This document shows positions 34,804 through 46,465 of a DNA stretch of 64,000 nucleotides, piece by piece (positions within the stretch are counted from its first letter, which is position 1; each line of letters starts with the position of its first letter). The stretch lies in the NCBI GenBank assembly GCA_958510875.1, contig OY294068.1:164956388-165020387 (forward strand), in the 5' to 3' direction. This stretch comes from Endomychus coccineus (lineage: Eukaryota; Arthropoda; Insecta; Coleoptera; Endomychidae). The position numbers and the translations under genes are program-made. The notes below the pieces were generated by a model. That model worked only from the letters and a program-made list of their open reading frames with translations, was not told the origin of the DNA and did no database searches.

Positions 34804-35205
34804 AATTCGAACATTTTCTTCAATGTTCTTAATTACTTGTACTTTTTAATTCCCTATGTTACGTTTTTTAATAAAATAATTTATTATTGGTAGCTACTAT
34901 TTGAAACTATACAGATGTTCATTTAATTGCCCCTATTGTTATTTCTGCACAATACAATGATGACAAGTGTATTATCGTTGAATTTGTTTTTGAATGATAT
35001 ATCGAAAATTATAATATTATACTGGTTGTCTCATTTGAAAAAATTATGTTGGGGTTACGTGAAACGAAATGACAGGAAAAACGAAAGTTATTTTATAATA
35101 AATATAAGCATCAGTTTCGACTGTTCATATCTGCCAAATTTCATATATGTCATATTAACAGTTTTCGAGAAATTGGACTGTCAAAACGTCGTGGGACATC
35201 CTGTA

Positions 35206-36295
35206 TATATACATCTATTTCTCGGAAATCGCCCTTTCTTTTTACTTCCGGTTTCCACAAATTTATTTCGCATGTAATTACCTTCAATTTGGTATAGGCC
35301 ACATTGCTGTACTATTTACCTCAGGTAGACTATAACCTCATTATGATAGTACAAGTTACGATTTTTTTGTTGACTACAATATGAGCAGAACGAATTTCCC
35401 TATATTTCTCCTGAAAATTGTAGCTTTCCTTCAAAGTATAAGTGCCATGATACTTTCACTGAATACTGTTAGAATCTCACTCAATCCGAAATTTATTGAA
35501 TGAGGATGCTTTTGACTTCTGTATAGTTCTTCAGGCTGTGGGTGGTGAGCATAGCAATTGGAGTTGTGCTCTTTGAATACGAGTTTTGTGCTCTTTAAAT
35601 ACGAACTTTCCAAACCTACTACGAATACAAACGATATTTCTATTGATTTTATATTGTTCGTTTCAAATTATATTTCCGATAAAACGTTGCGTCGTTTATG
35701 GCTGAAAGAAGACATAAATAATCACAAATGATGCCGTATAAAAGTGAAATTCCATCGGATATAGACTATTTGCAGCAAATATCGGTTGCCAGGCAGCATG
35801 GAATCAACTGAGTTGGAAATACCTACCCTTGGACGCGTGATTTTTTTGTCAGGTGAATCGTGCGAAATTTCGGAATGTCAACATAATATAGTTCGAAACA
35901 AATGCGAAAATCATTCTCCCGAAAGAAAGTAAAGATTACATTCCTATCGACTTCTCGTTTGTGAATCGGATTATGATTTAGGATGAGGCATGCTTTTATC
36001 CAACTCGATTAAAATTCAGATACAGAAGAACGTTAGGCAGTGTGTTGAAATTACAATTTGTTTATCACAGAATGCTCACCAGCGTGGGGGTTGACTGTTA
36101 AAAATGTGGCAGGAACGCTAGAATGAAATTGCATATTTACATTTATAGTAGAAACAGCTGTTAAGCTGTTCTCGTGAAACATAAATTCAATAAACAAACT
36201 ATAAAAATGTGGCCCTTGAGATAACGAGGAGAATTTATCTTTTTAACTTGAAATATCTCTTTAAAATCTTAAAAATTATCACATCGATCATAGTC
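35206..36295. other. No recognisable gene
   Basis: AT-rich sequence, no domain, no clear terminal repeats. The pair GTGCTCTTTGAATACGAG and GTGCTCTTTAAATACGAA (35566-35605) is a short direct duplication. Confidence 0.35.
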
Positions 36296-37405
36296 TAGGA
36301 GCCAGAGCGATATTGATGGTCTGAACATCAACCCGATGGCACTATGGTTAATCGTTAGAGGACGGTTCAATGGCCAATTAATCTCACAGACCGAATTTTC
36401 CCCGGCTGCTCGACCGGGCCGACCAGTTAAAATTGGACCGAAAATGGACTGCAAGTTAATCCTCCCAAACCTGGTGGAAAATTGGTATTGGCAATTGTTA
36501 ACATACCCTATGCCATCAAAAGTTATAGGTCCATTTCCGAGTAATTAGCCATTATTTGGACCAAAAATGTCTCTTTTATTCATTTTGTGGATAAAACTTG
36601 CGGGTTACAAGGTAACATGATGGCACTATGTTAAATAACTTTGTTGAAGGTCACTTAAAGATATAAAATTATTGCCATCACTCCTTGCCTATTTCAACAT
36701 CCCAAAAACCCGTAAGACCACCCTCCAAAACAAAACAAAAACAGAAACGGGCGTTTCGATTTCAAACCACGCCAGAATCTCAATGATTGACTAATTTATC
36801 ATAAAATTGGTCATATTATCCATACTATTCATATTTATTTGGGAGGTGGTTTTAGGGGGTTTTGAGGAGTTGAAATAGGCAAGGAGTGATGGCAATAATT
36901 TTAAATCTTTATTTGACCTCCAATAAAGTTATTTAACATGGTGCCATCATGTTACCTTGTAACCCTCGAGTTTTATCCACAAAATGAAAAAAAGAAACAG
37001 TTTTGGTCCAAATAATGACCAATTACTCGGAAATGGACCGATAACTTTTGATGGCATAGGGTATGTTAACAATTGCCAACACGAATGAACACTTTCCACC
37101 AGGTTTGAGAGGGTTAACTTGCAGTCCATTTTCGGTTCAATCTGAACTGGTAGGCCTGATAAACGGACACGACAAAAAATGATGGCACATGGTAGAAGTG
37201 TATAAGAATGGCATGCTTTTCAAGTAACTGCCACTTGGAAAGGGTTAACCTCCAGTCAAAAAATAAAAAAAATGCTGTATTTCGAGATCTAGCAGCCGGG
37301 GAAAATTCGGTCTGTGAGATGAATTGATCATTGAATCGTCCTCTAACGATGAACCATAGTGCCATCGGGTTAATGTTCAGATCATCAATATTGCTCTGGC
37401 TCCTA
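36296..37405. mobile_element. Fold-back element with arms of over 400 bp
   Basis: Termini are TAGGAGCCAGAGCGATATTG at 36296 and its complement ending at 37405. The arms stay complementary through ACCCGATGGCACTATGG, TCTCACAGACCGAATTTTCC, AACATACCCTATGCCATCAA and AGGCAAGGAGTGATGGCAAT to a centre near 36720-36840. The right arm has an extra ~160-bp stretch (about 37142-37295), including a second GTTAACCTCCAGTC-type copy. It is non-coding. No certain target duplication was seen. Confidence 0.72.
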
Positions 37406-37517
37406 AACTGTCAGAAGTCGAACCCACTCGATCCAAGAAGGAGGATATGGGGAGAACATTATTCTACGGCTCAGTTTATAGACCTTCTTGTACATAAACG
37501 TCATTGACTGACTTGTT

Positions 37518-37926
37518 CAGTGACTGCCCCAGACGAATGGGGGATTGCCATCATGAGGATTAACTTTGAAAAGATATGAAAACCGACTATAATTTTGTAA
37601 GCATAGATTCGAGGGTACGAGGGCACTGAGAAGAAGGACTTTTTGCGCCGTTTCCATCACAACACAACAAAGACCAAAGAACAGTCGGAACAGTGGACTT
37701 GTCTCGGTGAATCGAAGCCGAACAAGTGACTGCCCCAGACGAATGGGGGATTGCCATCATGAGGATTAACTTTGAAAAGATATGAAAACCGACTATAATT
37801 TTGTAAGCATAGATTCGAGGGTACGAGGGCACTGAGAAGAAGGACTTTTTGCGCCGTTTCCATCACAACACAACAAAGACCAAAGAACAGTCGGAACAGT
37901 GGACTTGTCTCGGTGAATCGAAGCCG
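37518..37926 (+). repeat. 207-bp tandem duplication at the mariner 5' edge
   Basis: 37518-37724 and 37725-37926 are the same sequence with no difference seen over about 200 bp. The repeat covers AGTGACTGCCCCAGACGAAT through CGGTGAATCGAAGCCGAA and includes the first readable transposase codons. Identity this high implies a very recent event or an assembly duplication. Confidence 0.85.
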
Positions 37927-38475
37927 AAAAAGTCCAAAGTGGGTTTATCGGCCAACAAAGTCATGGCGACGGTTTTTTGGAATGCACACGGTATCGTCCA
38001 TATCTTGAAAATGGCGAAACAATCACTGGTATATATTATGCAGAGCTGTTGGATCGATTCCACGCTGATCTGAAGCGAAAGCGGCCGCATTTGCCAAAGA
38101 AAACATCACACCGGCGCACAGGTCTACAGTCGCAATGACAAAATTGCATGAATTGCGCTACGAATTGGTTCTTCATCCACCATTTTCTCCAGATTTGGTC
38201 AACTGCGATTTTTATCTATTCCAAAACTTGAAGAAATGGCTCGGCGGAAAAATATTTGGGTCCAACGATGAGGTCATTGCTGAAACAAACGCCTATTTTG
38301 AAGGATTGCCGAAACCGAATTATCTGGAAGGGATCGAAAAATTAGCCTTGCCTTGCCTTGACTTGTGTAGAGTGGTGAAACGGACTCGTAAACGACAATT
38401 CCTGACAACTGGGCATGCTGGTACCATGCAATTTACTTTTCGTTTCGAAAGTAGATGTGAACACTGCGCAATATA
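37640..38475 (+). pseudogene. Mariner transposase, 5'-truncated
   Basis: Frames give KKDFLRRFHHNTTKTKEQSE, then SKPKKSKVGLSANKVMATVF, then SLVYIMQSCWIDS, then MTKLHELRYELVLHPPFSPD and FYLFQNLKKWLGGKIF (38135-38260), ending near GIEKLA. Normal mariner transposase has a VTVDETWIHH-type block between RRF and HHNT. That block, with the first catalytic aspartate, is missing here, as is the N-terminal paired-like DNA-binding domain. The third aspartate region (SPDLVNCDFY) remains. Frameshifts are present. Confidence 0.82.
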
Positions 38476-38780
38476 AGAAAAAAACCTTAATTTGACGATA
38501 AAATTGTAATAAATTTTATTAGTATCAATAAAAGTAAATTTTCTTTTCTTGAACATCCTGTATTTGAGAACACTGAAAATCGATACAGTCAGGTTTCACC
38601 TTATCCTAAATAAGAATCCGTGTTCCGTTTATCTCTAAAAAGATCCCTAATAATACTTTATAAAATTTAAGCCCATGAAATAGGTCGTAGTCAGCCATGA
38701 TTACAGCCCAAAACTAAAGTGACTCTCTAGTTTAATGCACATTTTGAATACCAATCTAACAAGAAAAGTTTATCAAAAGT
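38476..38780. other. Mariner 3' flank, no gene
   Basis: 38476-38560 is probably mariner 3' untranslated sequence ending near GAACATCCTGTAT. The rest is unassigned AT-rich sequence. Confidence 0.35.
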
Positions 38781-39430
38781 GACAAGGGTTGTAATTCCTT
38801 AACGTAGACAGACTGTATACAGCGCTGGTATTGTGAGAAGTTCAACTTTTCGAAGGTAACCCCTGCATGAGTCATTATATTTCAGATTGTTCACAATGCG
38901 AATTGCTCTTTTTAAAATTTTTAAAGCCCTTTCAGCCTCACCACTGCTTCCCCAGAGTATTATACCATAGCAAGCACGAGCATAAGAACTTTCAAAATAA
39001 GATGTTCTTGTTATATTGAAATTGGAGTTTTTCATGAAAATACTTGCACCGTAACAAGCCTGGCTCAATTTTTTCGAAATGTGAACAATGAGATTTCCAT
39101 ATTTTACTGTTTCATTAATGAATAATGTTCCTAGCGATTCAGTGTATATTCTGCAAATGAAATTTTTTGATGGTTGACTTTGGGGGGAGTTTCAAGGCTA
39201 CGATTGGTTTAGAAAAATATTACATTCGTCTTTTTATGGTTCAGTACTAATCTAGAATTTGTGAACCAGCTTTCAACTTCAATCATAGTCTCACTGGAAA
39301 GTTTACAAGATCGAGAAATGTATTTGCAGTAAATAAGATCTGCGAAATTCATTATTATTTTATTTTGTTGTGCAAGCAGCAAAGTCCTCTAAGGTCTTTT
39401 ATTGTATGTAGTTCCCTGTATTTTTGTCGT
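38781..39430 (-). pseudogene. LINE reverse transcriptase C-terminal half
   Basis: Minus strand, reading down from 39430: ADLIYCKYISRSCK-like sequence, then SSETMIEVESWFTNSRLVLN (about 39300-39240), HKKTNVIFF, then ARACYGIILWGSSGEAERAL, KILKRAIRIVNNLKYNDSCR and YLRKVELLTIPALY down to 38805. WFTxNxLxLNxxKT followed by YGIxLWG and KRAIRI..L is the region after RT motif C in CR1/Jockey-type LINEs. Several stops lie between the two blocks. Confidence 0.78.
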
Positions 39431-40920
39431 TCATTTTTACAGAGTAGTTTCTGCCTCTTAAAGAAGATTTGAACCAATTTAAAGTAACACAATCCACATA
39501 CGGTAATGTTGAAGTTTTGTTTCGAATATAGCAAAGTTTATACATATAATGTGGGTACATGGAATGATAACGACTATGACTGCAAACTGCAACACGATGA
39601 ACAATAATAAATTCATATCGCTGCTAATACAAAACATCCATTCTTGGTGACTATGCAGAATAATAACAACGATATAAGTACCTATGTTATTCTTAAGATA
39701 TTTTACTACAGGCATTGTTGAATTTCGAAGAAATTGAAAGCGTTATCTTATTTCCATACATACCAAGTATTTCATACAATTAACATGTTGCTCATACCGT
39801 ATGAGTAAGAACGAATTAATTACCTAAAACTATCTTTGAATGCATCGCAATATGCAGCGGCGTCTACCTCGGGTAGCCAAGCAGCCACTCATAATACAAA
39901 TCAAACCCACGAATATAAAATTTGATTACGATCCGAAAATCACTAACTTCCCCCACCCGTAGGAGCCGAAAATATATTGCATTTGGATAGAAACATTCAT
40001 AAAGATGTGCAAAAACGTCAAATTATACTCTGTCATTGCTTTGAAAGCTTATTCGAATTGACAATATATGTGTTCAGGACCTTAATTGTATTACTAGCTG
40101 ATATACCCGAAATTGCCCGAACTACAGAATATCTTCACCCTCACAGTATTTTGCCCAGATAGTGACTTGTGTACGCTCGTAGGAAAATAGCAAACGATGA
40201 CGAAAAACACTGTTCTCATAATGGTGCAACAAAATACTTTAGTTCCATTAGGAAACTGAATACAGATGTTGACAGTATCATCGAGGGAGTGACTGCGCCC
40301 TCAACAATGTAGTTCCTATTTTCCCCACTTTGCGATTTGCAAAAAAAAAATGTACGACCAATATAGGAAGGCAATTATCTCTACAGTGATTTACGCACAT
40401 ACGCACCTACAATCAGGCATCATCTCAAAATTGATCTAGATCTATTTTCGAAGAGTCGAAACAGTTTCCCCAAAAATCATGAATAAATCTCAATAGTTCA
40501 GATCCAGCATAATTTGCTCCAAGTGAATTCTTCGTTAAAAACAAGTAGTTCCACAATATGGCAATAGGTGTACACATTTTTGGCAATACTAACGGCAATG
40601 TTAAACAGTGCTCGGAATAGATGGGTAGCACTAGCAAATAATCGACATAATTTTCTGAAATGCAGCAATAAGTCAGCAATGTGCAGAAATATGACTATTT
40701 CTTTTTGATTCATGGTTAGTTTGTCCTCTGCTAATGAAGAATTTAAGTATAATGCATTTGTATTTCAAATCAACACTTAATAAGTGAAGGCCGGGGTGAA
40801 GTCAAAGAAAGATTCGAATGCTCATTCATATACCATAGAAGACATTCTACGAATACGATCAACGTTTGGCATTTGATTCGTAGGCAGAATGAATGGGCAT
40901 AAACACACAATATACGTATA
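39431..40920. other. No recognisable gene; diverged interspersed repeat
   Basis: AT-rich. 40013-40068 resembles 23650-23700 (AAATTATACTCTGTCATTGC, TTATTCGAATTGAC). A small palindrome around 40838-40895 pairs ATTCTACGAATACGA with ATTCGTAGGCAGAAT. Open frames at 40425-40713 (-) lack family features. Confidence 0.35.
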
Positions 40921-40924
40921 GTAT

Positions 40925-42130
40925 TAATAAAAAATAAACTTGTGATAAATTTTCACAAACTTCGTTTTTATTAAACAAAACGTGACATGTTTCACCACAC
41001 GGAGGCTTTATGAAACAATGGTTTCACAATCTATAGTCCATTCCTTAAGAATCAAAATTAAGATGAAGAAGGAAGGAATGAGTGAGATACGTGTACAGTA
41101 GGATAAGAATTACTCACAAATAAATTTTATCATGGATAATTGGTGAAGTTTTTTTGATCATTTAAAAGGTTGCCTGTATTTTGAACTTATTAATTTTAAT
41201 TTTGTCTAAGTTGTGCACTACTTTACTTTCAACTGACTTATAATGAACCTCAAATTCATCTTTGAAATGAAGATCAGTTTCTTCGATATGGCTTACAACT
41301 TTTTAATTTCTTTTGTTCAAATTAAAATGTTCTTCAATTCTAGTTTGGAAAGATCTCCCTGTTTGGCCTTTATAGAATTTATCGCAATCTTCACACTCTA
41401 CCTTGTATACTCCTGAATCTTGTCTTTTTTTTATTTTTATCTCTGTTGTTTTTAATACATTTGCCTACCGTATTATTTGTTCCAACAGATGTGGTAACAT
41501 TGTGTTTTTTAAGTGAATTGCATAAATTATCAGAAAATTTAGGTACATACATTATTGATATAGTTAAACTTTTTGATAATGTATGCAATTTACTTAAAAA
41601 ACGCAATGTTACCACATCTTTTAGAACAAATAATAGGGTAGGTAAATATATTAAAAACAACAAAGATAAGCATGAGAGAGATCAAGAATCAAGGTAGAAT
41701 GTGAAGATTGTGATAAATTCTATATAGGCCAGACAGAAAGATCTTTCAAAACTAGAATAAAAGACCATTTTAATTTGAACAAAAGATATTCAAAAGTAGT
41801 AAACCATATTCAAGAAGCTGATCATCATTTCAAAGATGATTTTGGGATCCTCCATAAGTCAGTTAAAAGTAAAGTATCAAACAACTGAAATTAATAAGTT
41901 TGAAAAAACAGGACTAACTTCACCAATGATTGTCCATTTTTGAATTTATTTGTAAAACACTCTCATCCTACCGTACAAGTACCTCACTGATCCCCTCCTT
42001 CTTAATCCCAATTTTAATATTTAAGGAATAAGCCATAGTTTGTGAAAACATTGTTTGATAAAGCCACCGTGTGGTGGAACATGTCACGTTCTATTCAATA
42101 AAAACGAAGTTTGTTGAAGTATATTTATTA
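40925..42130. mobile_element. Two PLE 3' ends in head-to-head inverted pair
   Basis: The centre is near 41557, where GCATAAATTATCAG and CTTTTTGATAATGTATGC oppose each other. The left arm (-) encodes NTVGKCIKNNRDKNKK then the GIY-YIG start CEDCDKFYKGQTGRSFQTRI. The right arm (+) encodes RVGKYIKNNKDK then ECEDCDKFYIGQTERSFKTR and DHFNLNKRYSKVVNHI. The outer ends are matching PLE terminal sequences (AATAAAAACGAAGTTTGT and AACATGTCACGTT, left in complement). The GIY-YIG endonuclease nicks DNA during PLE insertion. Both copies are 5'-truncated and frameshifted. Confidence 0.8.
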
Positions 42131-42179
42131 TTAAAACTATAGATATGAATTTACCAAAATCATCCAAAGACACACAATA

Positions 42180-42480
42180 TCATAGATGCTTCAGACTCTC
42201 CAATACAGGTTTCAAAATTGCAGATTACTTTTCCATAATGATCATTCTTTGCCTGAGATAGACAGTTTAAATATTTTACATGAAGGCTCGCAACTAAACT
42301 TGCTGGAGTCTTTGGAAATTTACAAACACAAGAACAATACCGTATTTCTTATCGATCAAACAGACCTAATTTATTCATCATTATTTATTGTATTTATTCC
42401 ACGAAATATAGCCTTGATTAGGCTCTATACCGTTCTATCAATAGCAATTCGTCATTATTAGAATGTAAAAGCCCATCATG
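42180..42480 (+). pseudogene. PLE C-terminal fragment
   Basis: The open frame (42186-42461) encodes HNDHSLPEIDSLNILHEGSQ, then LNLLESLEIYKHKNNTVFLI and DQTDLIYSS. LNLLESLEIxKHK...DQ is the PLE C-terminal signature also found at 22985-23045. It is followed at 42585 by a hammerhead-like motif, as expected for a PLE 3' terminus. It lies directly after the inverted PLE pair and may be a third copy. Confidence 0.7.
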
Positions 42481-42584
42481 TAATCCTATAGCTATATTCC
42501 TATAAGTTCCTCACAGTAATCCTTTGCTACTTACCGATAAGTATATATAAAGGTAAAGCTATATATTTTGATTGTATTTGAATA

Positions 42585-42626
42585 CCGTCTGAAGATGGTG
42601 TAAAAACGCTGAAACTCGAGTAACAG
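42585..42626 (+). ncRNA. Hammerhead-ribozyme-like motif, PLE tip
   Basis: CTGAAGA (42589-42595; position 7 is free in the hammerhead consensus), an extra T, stem II GGTG with CGCT (two wobbles) around TAAAAA, GAA, stem III ACT-CG-AGT, and cleavage nucleotide A. Stem I is weak (CGT with ACA/G, one mismatch). The layout equals that of 15066-15107. It may be active only marginally. Confidence 0.5.
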
Positions 42627-44090
42627 AAGCAGAAGCTACAAATAAAAGTGATATAGTAGTATTTTACAATATCTTCATTTTAATTCTATCGATATTGTTA
42701 GCAAATGAAGAATCGTTCAAGAATATAAGTCAAAATGTTTTGGGAATTAAATTTCACGTAATATTGATTGGGAAATATTAATGTTACCGTTTATTTCGAT
42801 TCTATTTCAAAACTAGGAGAAAATGTGTAACTACGAAAACATAGGTATTGGTTTCGAATTTTAGAATAATGTATGTGAATCAAAACAGGTCAATTAACAC
42901 TGAATGTTTAATTGCCCGAAAGATTTATAAATATGACAAAAAATATTCAGAATAAATACTACAGTAGATCAATCTTTCAGATAATGGTCTGAGCGTGAAT
43001 TTAGAATTCAGAATTATGCGACTCTCAAGAGATTCACTTGCTAACCTTTGTTCGACTGTGCTCCACCAGGGAAATGTATCAATTTTAGATACAAATATCT
43101 CATATTTTGTATCAAATATAAATAATGATCGTTCAATCCAACAAAAGTTAATACCCTGCTATAAGCCATATAGAAATTTGATGTAATTTCCGAAATGCTA
43201 TTGCAATGTAACTGTTATAGTTAATCATTTTATTGATATCTTTTGCTCTCGGTCTGCTTCCATGTTAGATATCCCCATGAAGTTTCTTCTTGAGTTCGCT
43301 AGGATACTCTAACATTGTCTGTCATTAGTTAGCTCAAGTATCTTCGATCGGTAATTTATTGATTCGAATTACTACTTTGTACTATCCAGCAGTAAAACAT
43401 TTTTGAAACTATATATATATATAACCTGTTGGTAACGTTCCTGGCGCGTGCAACCCATGAATATGAAACAAAAGAGTCATTCCTATTCTATAGCTCAATA
43501 AATCATTAAACCTTCAACAATAATGTGCTTTTCACGTACATTATATTGTGTGGACAACCCACACACTCTTCATAAGTTATTGACGAATGCATTTTTAGTT
43601 TGTGTGCATCAAAATATGAATAATGCACAGAAAAAATTAATTAATCATACTATACTGATTGATACACGTATCAATAATTCATTTTCGCTTTTAAACGTAT
43701 TTTTGAATAATTGAATTATTGAAAGGAACTTGCTATGCATAATCCAAAGATTAAGGTATTGGGCATCGCATATGTCGTGGAAGCATGCTAATTCAATTAG
43801 AAATGAACTTTCCTCTATAGTAATATGATCGTAATGGTAAATCATTTCAGAAAGGTGTTAATTCATCAAGTACGCATTTCTCCAAACTATTCAAGCCCAT
43901 CACATGAGCAAAGTGCATTCAGTCCTTCATCTCTCAGACTTAGATCCAAGAAAACTAGAGACGGGAAGCCGAACTGCCCATTCAGCACTGTATGTGAGAC
44001 CCTGCATCCATTATATGACTTACACCTTCCAAAGTAGTTTGGTTTCCTGAATCTAGTCTTCTCGCGTTTATCCCAATATTATATGTATCT
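42627..44090. other. No recognisable gene
   Basis: AT-rich with an (AT)n run near 43410-43423. Open frames at 42995-43186, 43523-43714 and 43825-44037 show no conserved domain. Confidence 0.35.
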
Positions 44091-44345
44091 CTCTGTTTTT
44101 CACAATCAATTACTTAGACCACTTTATTGGGTCCATTATGCGCTCCTTGAAATAAAACTCAGTCCAGCAGGCCTAAGGACTGATGTGTCATTGCCTCAGT
44201 CGTAATGAATGCGTTGTCAAGGTATTGTAGCCTAAAAGAAGCCAATGCTGGACATTCTACCAGGATATGAGAGGCAATCTCTCCAGCAGCTATTACAACC
44301 TAAGAGCAATAAAAGATATAGTGCCGTCCAGGATATAATAGCACT
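44091..44345 (-). pseudogene. LINE C-terminal zinc-knuckle tail
   Basis: Minus strand reads AGEIASHILVECPALASFRL then QYLDNAFITTEAMTHQSLGL and LLD-stop (about 44270-44145). ETSxHILxECPALAxxRxxxLG is the usual cysteine/histidine-rich tail that follows RNase H in R1/LOA/Jockey-type LINEs. The matching RNase H end lies at 44740-44990. About 400 bp of the duplicated segment separates the two. Confidence 0.65.
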
Positions 44346-44739
44346 ACAGTTTGTAGTGAATCCAATATCTGGCTATCCTTAACTGTCTGATTTATAGATG
44401 AAGGAGGCTGGGACGTCATGAGCGGTTTGTTAATATGGGACATAGAGACATAGAGAAAGAAACATTCTCAATTGAAAAATATACACCTATTAATTGTACT
44501 GTTCATATCTTCTACAAAAATTTGGGATGTTTATCAATAAAATTATTGAACAGTTTTATTACCGAAGAATAGTCGAACAGAAAATATTTATAAGAGTAGA
44601 ATTCACACTCACAACATACAGATCAAATGAAAGGCACTCAAAAAACTAGCCGACGAGATCTCAGGCCCTTGGTAAATAAGTTAAATATGCAATGTTAGAT
44701 TCTAAACAGGGATGGACAAGCCCTCTCTATATATTTTAT

Positions 44740-44990
44740 TACATCCATTATGTTTAGATGTCTATTCAGATGACAGTGGCCTGTGAGGAGTCCTGTTACC
44801 AGTTTGATGTCTATTCTGATCATGTGAAGAAGGGCTTCAGAGCATTTGAGCGAGAGTTGTGTAATGCCTCGCTCTTGCCGGGAGCACCACGCCAAATCAG
44901 GGTCCACTGTCTCTCCAGTACCACTCTTAAAATTACTGACCTCACAAATAGTAATTGCGCCCTCATTCATAATAATATTAAGAAGAATCA
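44740..44990 (-). pseudogene. LINE RNase H fragment in duplication unit 1
   Basis: Minus strand: RQERGITQLSLKCSEALLHM, then IRIDIKLVTGLLTGHCHLNR, then HLNIMDV. LVTGLLTGHCxLNRHLxxMG is diagnostic for the end of the RNase H region in R1/LOA/Jockey-type LINEs. The same fragment recurs in unit 2 at about 46215-46465. The tail that should follow it is at 44091-44345, so the segment between was inserted or rearranged. Confidence 0.7.
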
Positions 44991-45061
44991 TCAATCAATT
45001 ATAAACACAAGTTTTCAAATAACCTACTAAACTAGTATTACCAAAAACATATAAATATATA

Positions 45062-45300
45062 ACAAATTAACCTGCGGTTACATTGTCGCTTGTTATTTCC
45101 TGCATCGAAAAGCAAAATTCGTTAGCGTGGCCTTTATCGCTTTGGCCACAACCGCCGATGCAGTTTGAACATTGAGTAAGGTATATCAACCGTTGACTAG
45201 CTCGCCCGCCGTCGGATGTGGAGATACTAATTTTAATATCACCCTCGGACGTAGCGGTAGACACTCGCTTAAAATAAAGATGGAATCTCTCATTAGTGAT
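45062..45300 (-). other. Conserved Cys/Gly-rich open stretch, unit 1
   Basis: The minus strand is open from about 45300 to a stop near 45065: STATSEGDIKISISTSDGGR, then LIYLTQCSNCIGGCGQSDKG, then NEFCFSMQEI. Unit 2 (46537-46745) keeps the frame with mostly conservative changes, although a stop appears upstream in unit 2. No ATG start is visible. I do not recognise the family. It may be part of a transposon ORF1. Confidence 0.3.
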
Positions 45301-46214
45301 TATCTCTACGGCTTATCCCACAGATGCATATGACCTATTTTCCTAGAGTTACAGTTGTCCTTCAAGGCTGTGTTAGAAACAAAACCCCTAGTCCCCTATA
45401 GAACTTTGTTCCAAAATTATCGGATGATCATTATATACATATGTTCGAAAGGAGAGACTTTCAACTGCATAGTATTAAGGTAAGAAGGAGCGCGTGTAGG
45501 TCTCTCTTCAGATAGGTGTTTGTATAAAAATTCAATTGATTCAGATTAGAGATATTTCGGAAATAGCATCAATTCATCATCTTACCAAGATTTTTTCTTT
45601 CAATTTTATGTATTACATTGTTATATAGCTGGTTTCTCATCTCAGCTATCCTAGCTGATACGACAATTATTATTGGATAGAAAAATGTGAATAAAACACG
45701 AATCCAAAATTTAATAACTGTATATTACCAATTGGACAATTATTGATTGAAAATGAGATATATTTCACATGAACACTGTGATGTTCAGAATTTGAACGCT
45801 ACACTTTGTATTGAATCCAACATCTGGCTATCCTTAACTGTCGGATTTATAGATGAGGGAAGCTGCGACGTCATGAGCGGTTTGTTAATATGGGACCTAG
45901 AGACTGGCTCATTGTGTAATGTACTGAAAGTAAACAATCTCGATTGAAAAATATATACCAATTAATTGTACTGTTCATATCTTCTACAAAAATGTGTAAT
46001 GTTCATCAATCAAAGTATTGAACAGTGTTATTACCGAAGAACAGTCCAGAAAATATTTATGATGGCAGAATTCACACTCACAACACACAGATCAAATGGA
46101 AGGCACTCAGAAAACTAGCCGATGATATCTCATAACCAGGTCCTTGGCAAATAAACAAAATATGCGATGTTAGATTCTAAACGGGGATAGACAAGCCCTC
46201 TCTATATATTTTAT

Positions 46215-46465
46215 TGCACCCATTATGCGTAGATGTCTATTCAGATGACAGTGGCCTGTAAGGAGTCCTATCACCAGTTTGATGCCTATTCTGATCATAG
46301 AAAGAAGGGCTTCAGAGCATTTGGGCGAGAACTGAGTAATGCCTGGCTCTTACCGGGAGCACCACGCCAAATCAAGGTCCACTGTCTTTCCAGTACCACT
46401 CTTGAAATTACTGACCTCACACATAGTAATTGCGCCCTCATTCATAATAATATTAAGAAGAATCA
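46215..46465 (-). pseudogene. LINE RNase H fragment in duplication unit 2
   Basis: Duplicate of 44740-44990. The plus-strand landmark ATGTCTATTCAGATGACAGT marks the same place. The sequence carries extra substitutions relative to unit 1. Confidence 0.65.

Larger units (their letters stand above)
33094..35203 (+). mobile_element. Tc1/mariner-superfamily element with DUF4817-type transposase, copy 1
   Basis: TA lies on both sides (33092-33093, 35204-35205). Termini are CAGGTGTCCCATGACGTTCT at 33094 and the complement of CAGGATGTCCCACGACGTTT at 35203. The inverted arms run for at least 270 bp and include TATGAAATTTGGCAGATAT and TTACGTGAAACGAAATGACA-type matches. The left arm is interrupted by a ~190-bp insert (33168-33364). 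The transposase remnant lies at about 33748-34800. Confidence 0.82.

Noticed and set aside
37587..37866. Minus-strand open frames over the 207-bp repeat
   Set aside because: Shadows of the duplicated mariner segment; the plus strand codes for transposase.
40981..41016. Hammerhead ribozyme in the PLE terminal repeat (also 42055-42088 and 61890-61924)
   Set aside because: The strings (GATAAAGCC...GGTGAAAC) keep a stem II and GAAAC but lack the CTGANGA box; the essential G8 is replaced by A, so they are at best dead relatives.
44758..45030. Plus-strand 90-codon frame repeated at 46233-46505 as a duplicated gene
   Set aside because: The minus strand carries the recognisable LINE RNase H signature LVTGLLTGHC, so the plus frame is a shadow.
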